Under the pieces are notes generated by a model. It was not told where the DNA came from. It made no database searches and was given only the letters and a program-made list of their open reading frames with translations. A program made the translations under genes and the position numbers. 64,000 nt of DNA from assembly GCA_902615805.1 (NCBI GenBank), contig CACMQH010000001.1:283222-347221 (forward strand), in the 5' to 3' direction. Of the stretch, positions 51,621-59,519 are shown one piece after another. Each line of letters starts with the position of its first letter. Position 1 is the stretch's first letter. The DNA is from Rhodospirillaceae bacterium. Its GTDB lineage: Bacteria; Pseudomonadota; Alphaproteobacteria; TMED109.

Positions 51621-53091
51621 TTTTTCCACTTGAAGCCCAATCAGGTATGCTTGTTATTTGCAATCCAAATAAAAGATTTAATATAATAATGCTTAATATT
51701 GAGACCACTAGAGCAGATATAATATTTAAACCTATACCTGCCTTTATCATATCTTTAATATCTAATTGACCACTTCCAAAAATTACAGCATTTGGAGGAG
51801 TTGCTATAGGTAACATAAATGCACAGCTTGCTGCTATAGTAGTTGGAATGACAAAAAATAATGGATTTATTTTTAAGCCTATAGCAAAAATTATTAATAT
51901 AGGAGTAAAAGTTGCTACTGTAGCAGTATTTGAGTTAAGTTCAGTTAAAAAAATTATTAATAAAACCGCGATGAGTATCAAAACATAAATATCAATATGG
52001 TACAAATAACTTGAAAATGAACCTATCCAATTTGCTAACCCTGAAGACTTAAAAGCATTAGATAAGGCTATGCCTCCTCCTACCAAAAATAATACACCCC
52101 AAGGAATCTTTCTAGCTGATTCCCAATTGCATGCTCTCTTATTTTTTCCAGTAGGTATTATAAAAAGCATTATTGCTCCAAAAATACTAATAGAAGTATC
52201 ATTAAGGTTTAAATCAAATAAATTATTCAATGCTTTTCTAAATATCCATAAACTAGCTGTAAGAAAAAATATAATTGCTACTACCTTCTCAGTAGTACTT
52301 GCTCTTCCAATTTTTTCATTAAGATCAGTTAATACTTTCTCAAGTGCAGATGATTTTTTAGAAGAGACTTTAAATATTATTTTATTCAAAAAATACCAAA
52401 CTATAGGTAATAACACTAAAACTATTGGAAAACCTATGATAAACCAATCTATAAAACCTATACTATAATTGTAAGTATCACTTAATATACTCGCCAACAT
52501 TATATTTGTGGGAGTACCTATAAGAGTTGCTGTTCCACCAATTGAAGCAGAGTAGGCAATTGCCAACAACAATGGTATCGCAAATTCATTTTTATTTATA
52601 ATATTATTTTTTGAAAAAATGGTAATCACAGACATTGCTATAGGTAACATCATAACAGTAGAGGCTGTATTACTTACCCACATACTTAACATAGCCGTTG
52701 TAAACATAAATCCCGCAATAATTTTACTTGGGCTTGTACCAGACAGTCCTAAAATTTTTAAGGCTATTCTTTTATGTAATCCACTGCTCTCCATAGCAGA
52801 GGCTATGATAAAACCTCCCAAAAATAATAAAACTAATGGGTGAGCATAAGACACTGAAACTGTTTTGATACTAAATGTTTTTAAAAGTGGAAATAAAACT
52901 AATGGCACTAATCCAGTAATATAGATGGGAACAGCTTCTGCAACCCACCAAATAGTCATTAATACAGCAACTCCAGCAGTTAACCAAGCAGTTCTATTTA
53001 ATCCTTCTGGTGGTTCTGTAAAAATAAAGCTTAATAATATTAAAAAACCAGTAATGATGCCATATAAAGATATTTTATTTTTTTCTAACAA
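51613..53091 (-). CDS. DASS (SLC13/divalent anion:Na+ symporter) family permease
   Basis: MWVSNTASTVMMLPIA, GGTATLIGTPTNIM, TELNSNTATVATFTPIL, ASCAFMLPIATPPNAVIFGSG. Confidence 0.92.
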   Translation of the reverse strand: MLEKNKISLYGIITGFLILLSFIFTEPPEGLNRTAWLTAGVAVLMTIWWVAEAVPIYITGLVPLVLFPLLKTFSIKTVSVSYAHPLVLLFLGGFIIASAMESSGLHKRIALKILGLSGTSPSKIIAGFMFTTAMLSMWVSNTASTVMMLPIAMSVITIFSKNNIINKNEFAIPLLLAIAYSASIGGTATLIGTPTNIMLASILSDTYNYSIGFIDWFIIGFPIVLVLLPIVWYFLNKIIFKVSSKKSSALEKVLTDLNEKIGRASTTEKVVAIIFFLTASLWIFRKALNNLFDLNLNDTSISIFGAIMLFIIPTGKNKRACNWESARKIPWGVLFLVGGGIALSNAFKSSGLANWIGSFSSYLYHIDIYVLILIAVLLIIFLTELNSNTATVATFTPILIIFAIGLKINPLFFVIPTTIAASCAFMLPIATPPNAVIFGSGQLDIKDMIKAGIGLNIISALVVSILSIIILNLLFGLQITSIPDWASSGKTN

Positions 53092-53110
53092 TTAATGTTC
53101 AAAAAAAAAA

Positions 53111-54190
53111 TTACTTGAGGTAACCCAAAGTCTTCCATGTTTCTATATTTTTCCTAAATGTGCTTAATGACTCCCAAGATCTTTTAAAATCTTCATCTCT
53201 GGCACTTTCTTCTTCTACCACTTCTAGCCAAGCTTGTTCTAAAGTAGCCAGAATTTCTTGACTCCATTGATGAATTTTAACTCCTTTGCTCTCTAAAGTT
53301 TTAAGTGCCTCTACTTGAATAGCTTCTCCTTCAGCTATACCATTTCTAATGTTATCACCACATGCTGACTCGATCTGCGCTTTTTGTGTATCAGATAATT
53401 TGTTCCACTTATCCATATTTACCATTAGTTCAAATAATGTCGATTGTTGATGCCAACCAGGAAAATAATAATGCTTTGCAACCTGATAAAATCCTAAATC
53501 TAAATCTACAGCTGGCATAGAAAATTCAGTAGCATCAATAGTACCTAATTCTAAAGCAGGAAAAATATCTCCTCCAGCTATTAATTGAGTAGAGACTCCT
53601 ATTTTTTCCATAACTTTAGCACCTAAACCAAAAAATCTCATTTTCATTCCCTTTAGATCTTCAACAGACTTTATTTCTTTGCGAAACCATCCAGAAGCTT
53701 CTGGAGGAACAACACCACAGATTATACCTTTGATATTGTGTTTAGCATAAATTTCTTCAAATAATTCTTTACCTCCTCCATAATAAATCCAAGATATATA
53801 TTCTTGCGCAGAAGGACCGAATGGAACAGCCGCAAAAAGAGGTAATGCTGGAACTTTTCCTGCCCAGTATCCAGGCGTAGACCAACCGGCATCAATAGAA
53901 CCCGAAGATACAGCATCGAAAATCTCTAATGCTGGAACTAATGCACCTGGATCAAAAAATTTTACCTTAATGTTTCCTCCTGATATTACTTCTATTTGCT
54001 CTGAAAACCTAACTCCTGATGATCCTAATTGTGTTAAATTTCCTGCAAAAGTACTTGCCATTTTCCATCTAACTTTTTTTCCATTGTTATCTTCACCTGA
54101 AGGTTTAGAAGAACTTTCATTATTGGAACATGAAGTTAGAATTAAACTTAAAATAGAAACAATTACTATAAAATTTCTTGAAATTAACAT
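53111..54190 (-). CDS. TRAP-type solute-binding lipoprotein (DctP family)
   Basis: Lipobox [53 protein letters not shown]-like DctP core (sequence reads [18 protein letters not shown]...). Confidence 0.9.
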   Translation of the reverse strand: [359 protein letters not shown]

Positions 54191-54233
54191 TATAAACTCC
54201 CTTAAAAATATATATCAATATATATATATTATC

Positions 54234-54698
54234 TCATAAGTTGATGCTACTAAATTTTAATTGTCTCCAAACCTCATAGACAACAATAGCAACAGAGTTA
54301 CTAAGATTTAAACTGCGGCTATCATTAATCATAGGAATTCTGATTGAGCGATTCTGTAATTTACTTAATATTACCTTAGGTAAACCGGTAATCTCTGATC
54401 CAAAAAGTAAAAAAATATCTTTATCATATTTTATTTCTGAGTAAATTCTCGTGCCAAATTTAGTTACTGCATATATTTTTTTCTCATCTGTAGTATCTAT
54501 AAAACTTTTATAATCTTTATATATAACTGGATTTATATCAGAAAAATAATCCATTTTTGCCCTTTTTAAAGACTTATCATCTAAAGGAAAACCTACAGGT
54601 TCAATTATATGTAGGTTAAATCCTGTATTAGAGCATAAACGCATAATATTTCCCGTGTTCGGAGGTATCTGAGGATTATACAAAACTATGTTAATCAT
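54234..54698 (-). CDS. trmL: tRNA (cytidine(34)-2'-O)-methyltransferase
   Basis: NIVLYNPQIPPNTGNIMRLCSNTGFNLHIIEPVGF, LFGSEITGLP. Confidence 0.93.
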   Translation of the reverse strand: MINIVLYNPQIPPNTGNIMRLCSNTGFNLHIIEPVGFPLDDKSLKRAKMDYFSDINPVIYKDYKSFIDTTDEKKIYAVTKFGTRIYSEIKYDKDIFLLFGSEITGLPKVILSKLQNRSIRIPMINDSRSLNLSNSVAIVVYEVWRQLKFSSINL

Positions 54699-54742
54699 AA
54701 AAAAATTCTTTAAATATAAAATAAAATAACTACAATAGAATC

Positions 54743-55891
54743 ATGTCAGAATCTAATAAAAATATATATGTTCTAGATAAAGAAAAAAAAGATACAGCCG
54801 GCGCAATTAGAAAAATGGCAGCAATTTTTGCAGCTGATGTAGTAGGCTACAGCAAATTAATGGCCTCAAATGAGAAACTTACTCTTTTTAGGTTAAAAGA
54901 AACTAGAAAAGTTACTGATAAAATTATACAGGAATTGAATGGTAGAATTTTTTCTACTGCAGGAGATTCAATTATGGCTGAATTTGCTAGTCCTGTAGAT
55001 GCTATGGAAGCAGCTATTTCGATACAAAAAGAAGTATCAACAAAAGCTAAAGAAATTCAGGATAATATTACTATAGAGTTTAGAATTGGTATAAACCTAG
55101 GTGATATTATGACTCAAGATAATAATTTATATGGTGATAATGTTAATATAGCTGCAAGACTAGAAGCCATAGCTCCTGTAGGCGAAATAACAGTTTCTGA
55201 AAAAGTCTACTTAGAAGTAGAAGATAAAGTAGATATTACTTTTAAATACCAAGGTGAAAAAAAATTAAAAAATATATCTAAAAAAATAAAAGTTTATACC
55301 AGTCAAATTACCACAGATAAAAAGAAGTCTGTAAAATTTCAAAAAAAACCATACATCATCACGGCAGTCATTGCATTATTTATGGTATTAGGGGGTGTTT
55401 TTTATTTTTTAAATAATAAATCGTCTAATGATATAGAATATACTGATAATTCGAAAAGTGTTTTAGAAAGTTTCAGAACTGATCAAGAGAGTCTACCAAA
55501 CAACAATAATGTAGCTAGTAATACTGTTTTTGTTGCATTAATGGAATTTCAAAATCAATCTAAAATTTTAACAGGTCAAGAAATTGAAAATATCTCTAAA
55601 TTATTTAGCGAACAATTATTCGAAGAAGAAAAAATTTCGATAGTTAAAACACCTCAAGGATCAGAAAACTTAAACCCCCCTGAAGTAATGTTGATTGCTA
55701 CAGAGTCTAATGCTTCATTCGTAGTTAACGGCATAATTTCCGATGAAAATAACTCTAGCTTTTTAAACCTTAAAATCTATGAGGCGAAAAGAGGTTCTTT
55801 AATAATTAACCAGAAAATATCTATTACTGAAAATAATGGTAATCTTATTGATTTCACTTCAAACTTTAAGAAAGATATACTAAAAAAATAA
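54743..55891 (+). CDS. Membrane class III adenylate/guanylate cyclase with C-terminal extracytoplasmic domain
   Basis: AAIFAADVVGYSKLM, FSTAGDSIMAEFASPVDAMEAA, FRIGINLGDIM, YGDNVNIAARLEAIA; TM TAVIALFMVLGGVFYFL; TolB/FlgT-like C-terminus. Confidence 0.88.
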   Translation: MSESNKNIYVLDKEKKDTAGAIRKMAAIFAADVVGYSKLMASNEKLTLFRLKETRKVTDKIIQELNGRIFSTAGDSIMAEFASPVDAMEAAISIQKEVSTKAKEIQDNITIEFRIGINLGDIMTQDNNLYGDNVNIAARLEAIAPVGEITVSEKVYLEVEDKVDITFKYQGEKKLKNISKKIKVYTSQITTDKKKSVKFQKKPYIITAVIALFMVLGGVFYFLNNKSSNDIEYTDNSKSVLESFRTDQESLPNNNNVASNTVFVALMEFQNQSKILTGQEIENISKLFSEQLFEEEKISIVKTPQGSENLNPPEVMLIATESNASFVVNGIISDENNSSFLNLKIYEAKRGSLIINQKISITENNGNLIDFTSNFKKDILKK

Positions 55892-55909
55892 GTAATTAAA
55901 TTTCAAACT

Positions 55910-56350
55910 TTAATTCTCTATTTTGCACTTTGCCCTAAACCAAGCATATTGTTTTTTATAATTTACTCCATAAGGACATTCATAACCTATAAAATTTTTA
56001 TATTTTCCTGTACCATTTATAATAGTCATTTTTCCTATTCCTCCACCTTTATCTGATTTTCTAATTCTAGAATTCCAAAATTTTTCATTATTTTGGTTAA
56101 CAGTTTCACAAAAAATTTCTAATTCTACTTTTTTGTTTTGTTGTTTAAGATAACCAGAACATTTTTCATTTCCATAATCCCCATTACTATCATCCCACAT
56201 CCCTTCAGATGTATAAGCAGAAAATTTAAAGTCGTCAGATATCTCTATAGTGCTAAGTTCACTAACACCATATCCTTCAAAAATATAATCTTTAGCATTT
56301 ACATTATTCATTAAAAATAAACTCATTAATATTATTGAAATGTATTTCAT
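55910..56350 (-). CDS. Small secreted 4-Cys protein, paralog P1
   Basis: Start at MKYISIILMSLFL after GGAGGA; GMWDDSNGDYGNEKCSGY...FCE...GGGIGK...GTGKYKNFIGYECPYGVNY...KC. Confidence 0.8.
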   Translation of the reverse strand: MKYISIILMSLFLMNNVNAKDYIFEGYGVSELSTIEISDDFKFSAYTSEGMWDDSNGDYGNEKCSGYLKQQNKKVELEIFCETVNQNNEKFWNSRIRKSDKGGGIGKMTIINGTGKYKNFIGYECPYGVNYKKQYAWFRAKCKIEN

Positions 56351-56494
56351 ATATCCTCCATTAATATCAAGAGTATAGCTCATCTTAATATCTAGCAAAA
56401 GTGTATAGAAATATGTAACTTTGGTTGGTCTATTTTTTTATTTCTTAATTTTTATAATAATTTATAGAAAGGAAAGAAAAATGTTAAAAACTTT

Positions 56495-56537
56495 AGACTA
56501 GGTAAATTTATATTATAATATTTTACCTAGTCTTTTT
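56495..56537. terminator. Intrinsic-terminator-like hairpin, possibly bidirectional
   Basis: AGACTAGGTAAA (56495-56506) / TTTACCTAGTCT (56522-56533), perfect 12-bp stem followed by TTTT. Confidence 0.7.
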
Positions 56538-56675
56538 ATTTGTAAAAATATAAAAAATATTTACCAATGAAACTAAGAACCAAAGCATAGCTGATAGCCA
56601 TAACATTAAACTTTGTGGTATACCGTTTCCTACAAAATATCCTACACATAAGTATATAAGAAGTATATTCAACAC
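56523..56675 (-). CDS. Possible 50-aa membrane protein (GTG start; not in ORF track)
   Basis: VLNILLIYLCVGYFVGNGIPQSLMLWLSAMLWFLVSLVNIFYIFTNKKTR*, two hydrophobic segments; stop lies in the hairpin stem. Confidence 0.4.
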   Translation of the reverse strand: MLNILLIYLCVGYFVGNGIPQSLMLWLSAMLWFLVSLVNIFYIFTNKKTR

Positions 56676-56707
56676 TATTGCTAATATTTTTTATTTTGGT
56701 TTATAAC

Positions 56708-57145
56708 TTATTTGCATTTTAATTCTACTAAAAAATTAACCTCATGAAAAAAAGATACTGCGTATTTACAATCTTTCTCTAAGAGAAATTTATATTTATC
56801 AGAAGCCTTCAAAAATTGCTGTTTCCCTAAACCAGATTCTAAATTTGAGGAAACTCTTTGTACTTTTGACCAAAACTTATTTTCATTACTGTCAGTAAGT
56901 TCACAAAAATTATTAAGGGTAATATTATCATTATCATTTAAAATACTACCATAACAAAAACCTGTTCCATAATTAGCAAGAGAGTCTATCCAAGTAAAAC
57001 TATTTTCTACTATAGTGAATTTTTCATTATTAATTATCATACTTTTAAAGTTATTCTTTCCTATGCTTTTCATAGAGTACTCTTCAGCTATAACATTCTC
57101 ATAAGATAGAAGTAATACTAAAATTATAAGTATAAGTTTTTTCAT
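56708..57145 (-). CDS. Small secreted 4-Cys protein, paralog P2
   Basis: Signal peptide; FTWIDSLANYGTGFCYG...NFCEL...SGLGK...KDCKYAVSF...KCK. Confidence 0.75.
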   Translation of the reverse strand: MKKLILIILVLLLSYENVIAEEYSMKSIGKNNFKSMIINNEKFTIVENSFTWIDSLANYGTGFCYGSILNDNDNITLNNFCELTDSNENKFWSKVQRVSSNLESGLGKQQFLKASDKYKFLLEKDCKYAVSFFHEVNFLVELKCK

Positions 57146-57179
57146 ACCATCTTTCCTTTCTTAGTTACGTATAAATAAT

Positions 57180-57449
57180 ATGCAGTATTTAATTAAGTAT
57201 AAACTATTCTTCCATACCTTTAATAAAGAAATAGAAGATACTATCAAAGTAAACAATGGCTTGTCTTACTTTAATGGAGAAAAAAACTGTAGTGTTTATA
57301 ATGAAGCTGATGCAGTAGATTATGTTAAATCTATACATAAACTAGGAGAAATAGATAAGCTTTTTAAAGTTCCACAGGAAATATATGATAGTGAGTATGG
57401 AGAGGTAGGTGCTACTTCTTTAAAAATATTAAGATGTTGGTTAGGTTAA
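57180..57449 (+). CDS. Small protein of unknown function
   Basis: 89-aa ORF between paralogs, divergent from P2. Confidence 0.55.
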   Translation: MQYLIKYKLFFHTFNKEIEDTIKVNNGLSYFNGEKNCSVYNEADAVDYVKSIHKLGEIDKLFKVPQEIYDSEYGEVGATSLKILRCWLG

Positions 57450-57452
57450 AAT

Positions 57453-57623
57453 ATGTCTGAACTAATATTATTTGCATGTATATTTTCTATTACTTGTGGC
57501 TACATGAATATAGGTAATATCATACAAAATAAGAAACTCATAAATTATGGCTTATTGACACTTTTTATATGGTTCTCAATTTTTATCTGGGTGCCATTTG
57601 CCATAAAATTTTTGCACAGCTAA
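57453..57623 (+). CDS. 56-aa predicted membrane protein (not in ORF track)
   Basis: MSELILFACIFSITCGYMNIGNIIQNKKLINYGLLTLFIWFSIFIWVPFAIKFLHS*; starts 3 nt after previous stop. Confidence 0.55.
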   Translation: MSELILFACIFSITCGYMNIGNIIQNKKLINYGLLTLFIWFSIFIWVPFAIKFLHS

Positions 57624-57646
57624 TAAATAATAAAAAATAATATATC

Positions 57647-58081
57647 TTAAAGGAAACATTTATGTCTATAAAAGTTAGTACTGTCATCCATATATTTTAC
57701 AGCATAATTACACTTTAACCCTTTAAACCTTTTATATTTTCCCGTACCATTTAAATAAGTTGCCACACCAACGCCTGCTGATGCATCTGAGTTGGCTCTC
57801 TGCAATAAAGTCCAAAATTTATCATTATCTGAATCAAAATATTCACAATATACTTGAAAAGATACGTCATCGTTCTCTTTTTTAGATGTACCTAAACACC
57901 TGCCTTTGCCATATTCTCCAAGTGAATCTGTCCATCGAATTTCTATATTATGGCTTTTTACTAAAAGATTATCCGATATGAACATATCTTCAGAATTTAA
58001 ATTAGCTGAGCTTTCAAAAATATAATCCTCTGCTTTAAGGCATGATGAAATTAATAGGAATATTAGTATTATTGTTTTCAT
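57647..58081 (-). CDS. Small secreted 4-Cys protein, paralog P3
   Basis: Signal peptide with possible lipobox LISSC; IRWTDSLGEYGKGRCLG...YCEY...AGVGVATYLNGTGKYKRFKGLKCNYAVKY...KC. Confidence 0.8.
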   Translation of the reverse strand: MKTIILIFLLISSCLKAEDYIFESSANLNSEDMFISDNLLVKSHNIEIRWTDSLGEYGKGRCLGTSKKENDDVSFQVYCEYFDSDNDKFWTLLQRANSDASAGVGVATYLNGTGKYKRFKGLKCNYAVKYMDDSTNFYRHKCFL

Positions 58082-58111
58082 TATATTTTGTTTCCTTATT
58101 ATGTTTTTTTA

Positions 58112-58597
58112 TTAATTTATTTTTTGTAAAAGCATTAAATTTTTTTCAGGAATATTACAAATCCATTTAGTAAAAAAATTATTTTTAAAAAACTTAATTC
58201 CATAATTACATTCTACATTATCAAGAATATCTAATGGTTTTTCTCCTGCAAACAATATAGCTTTTCCAACACCTGCTTCATCAATTCCTTTTTTTCTGAC
58301 ACCTTGAGCAAAAATAACTTTATTGTTTTGATATGTTAACTTTGAACTCCATTGCAAATTTATAACTTTTCCTTCTTTATATTCAGCAACTACAGTTCCA
58401 TCACTAGAACCATAATTACCTAAATTATCTTCAAAAGTTCCTCTGATAGTATAATTTTTGAAACTATGTTTTTTTGAATAGTTGTGTTCCACTATTGTAT
58501 CAACATTACCATTTGAATCTATTGTATACCTATTTAAACTTTCTTCTGAAAAGGAATAAGTAGAAAAATGTAATAGCAAGGTGAGTAAGTATTTCAT
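58112..58597 (-). CDS. Small secreted protein, paralog P4 (first Cys pair absent)
   Basis: GTFEDNLGNYGSSDGTVV...LQWSS...AGVGKAILF...VECNYGIKF...WICN. Confidence 0.75.
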   Translation of the reverse strand: MKYLLTLLLHFSTYSFSEESLNRYTIDSNGNVDTIVEHNYSKKHSFKNYTIRGTFEDNLGNYGSSDGTVVAEYKEGKVINLQWSSKLTYQNNKVIFAQGVRKKGIDEAGVGKAILFAGEKPLDILDNVECNYGIKFFKNNFFTKWICNIPEKNLMLLQKIN

Positions 58598-58616
58598 TTA
58601 ATCTATCCCTAGTATT

Positions 58617-58928
58617 TTATTTCTCATCTTCTTTCTCTCTAATGTAATGTGCAGCAACGTTTCCTTCATGCCACTCAACTATTCCATCAAACGACTTTAT
58701 AAAGTCTATCCACATTTTTTTAAATTCCTGAGAAGTTTTGAGAAAATCTTCTTTTGATTTATAAATACCCCATCCTACTATTTTCCCTTCACCTGTTTTT
58801 ACCATAATTTGTTCCTGACTTAGGGTTTCTTTATCTAATTTATCAAACCAAACTGTTTTCATCATAGCTATAAAAGCATCTGCTTTATCATCAGAAGGGA
58901 ATTTTACTGTAGCTATTCTAATGTACAT
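58617..58928 (-). CDS. Small ABM-like (dimeric alpha/beta barrel) protein
   Basis: MYIRIATVKFPSDDKADAFIAMMK...GKIVGWGIYKSKEDFLKTSQEF; 103 aa. Confidence 0.55.
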   Translation of the reverse strand: MYIRIATVKFPSDDKADAFIAMMKTVWFDKLDKETLSQEQIMVKTGEGKIVGWGIYKSKEDFLKTSQEFKKMWIDFIKSFDGIVEWHEGNVAAHYIREKEDEK

Positions 58929-58931
58929 ATG

Positions 58932-58970
58932 AGAAATATAACTGAATTAACTAATCCTATCAATTATCTG
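58932..58970 (-). promoter_or_regulatory. Promoter-like repeat copy A (upstream of ABM-P4-P3)
   Basis: Minus strand CAGATAATTGATAGGATTAGTTAATTCAGTTATATT: TTGATA-N17-TATATT-N6-ATG. Confidence 0.6.
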
Positions 58971-59031
58971 TTCATAGAATCTGACTAGTAAAAGAGGAAG
59001 CTTATGTATAGCAACCTAAACATTGAAGATT

Positions 59032-59475
59032 TTATCTAAACTTGCACTTCTGCATAGCAAAATAGTCTGAAGATTTTAAATAGGTAACTGCATGAGAACA
59101 TTCAGCCCCTAGTATATAACTATAGTTTTTTGATGTTTCAACTATTTCAGCTCTACCTGCACCAGACTCTTGATATTCTGAGTCTCTATAAATTTTCATT
59201 ATAAAATAGTCATTGTTTTGAGATATATTTTTGCAGTAAACATTAAACCCATTCTTTCCATTTTTATCAGTAGTAACAGTTCCTAAGCATGTATGCAATC
59301 CAAAGTCTCCAGTAGAACTTTTCCAATGACCATTAGACTTATAAAGTTTGTACGAACTATTATCATTAAACGTGTACCCATTGATATCTGCTTTACCAGT
59401 ACCCTCAAAAGTTATTTCATTAGTATTTCCATAAGATGCAAATATTAATGCAAATATTAGTATTATTTTTTTCAT
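59032..59475 (-). CDS. Small secreted 4-Cys protein, paralog P5
   Basis: Signal peptide; [17 protein letters not shown]...VYCKN...SGAGRAEI...AECSHAVTY...KCKF. Confidence 0.78.
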   Translation of the reverse strand: MKKIILIFALIFASYGNTNEITFEGTGKADINGYTFNDNSSYKLYKSNGHWKSSTGDFGLHTCLGTVTTDKNGKNGFNVYCKNISQNNDYFIMKIYRDSEYQESGAGRAEIVETSKNYSYILGAECSHAVTYLKSSDYFAMQKCKFR

Positions 59476-59481
59476 AAAATT

Positions 59482-59517
59482 ATCATAACTGATTTAACTA
59501 ATCCTATCAATTATCTG
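59482..59517 (-). promoter_or_regulatory. Promoter-like repeat copy B (upstream of P5)
   Basis: Minus strand CAGATAATTGATAGGATTAGTTAAATCAGTTATGAT: TTGATA-N17-TATGAT-N6-ATG; 32/33 identical to copy A over 58938-58970 / 59485-59517. Confidence 0.6.
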
Positions 59518-59519
59518 AA

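Noticed and set aside
52070-52468. 132-aa ORF antisense to the DASS permease
   Set aside because: Antisense shadow of a conserved transporter
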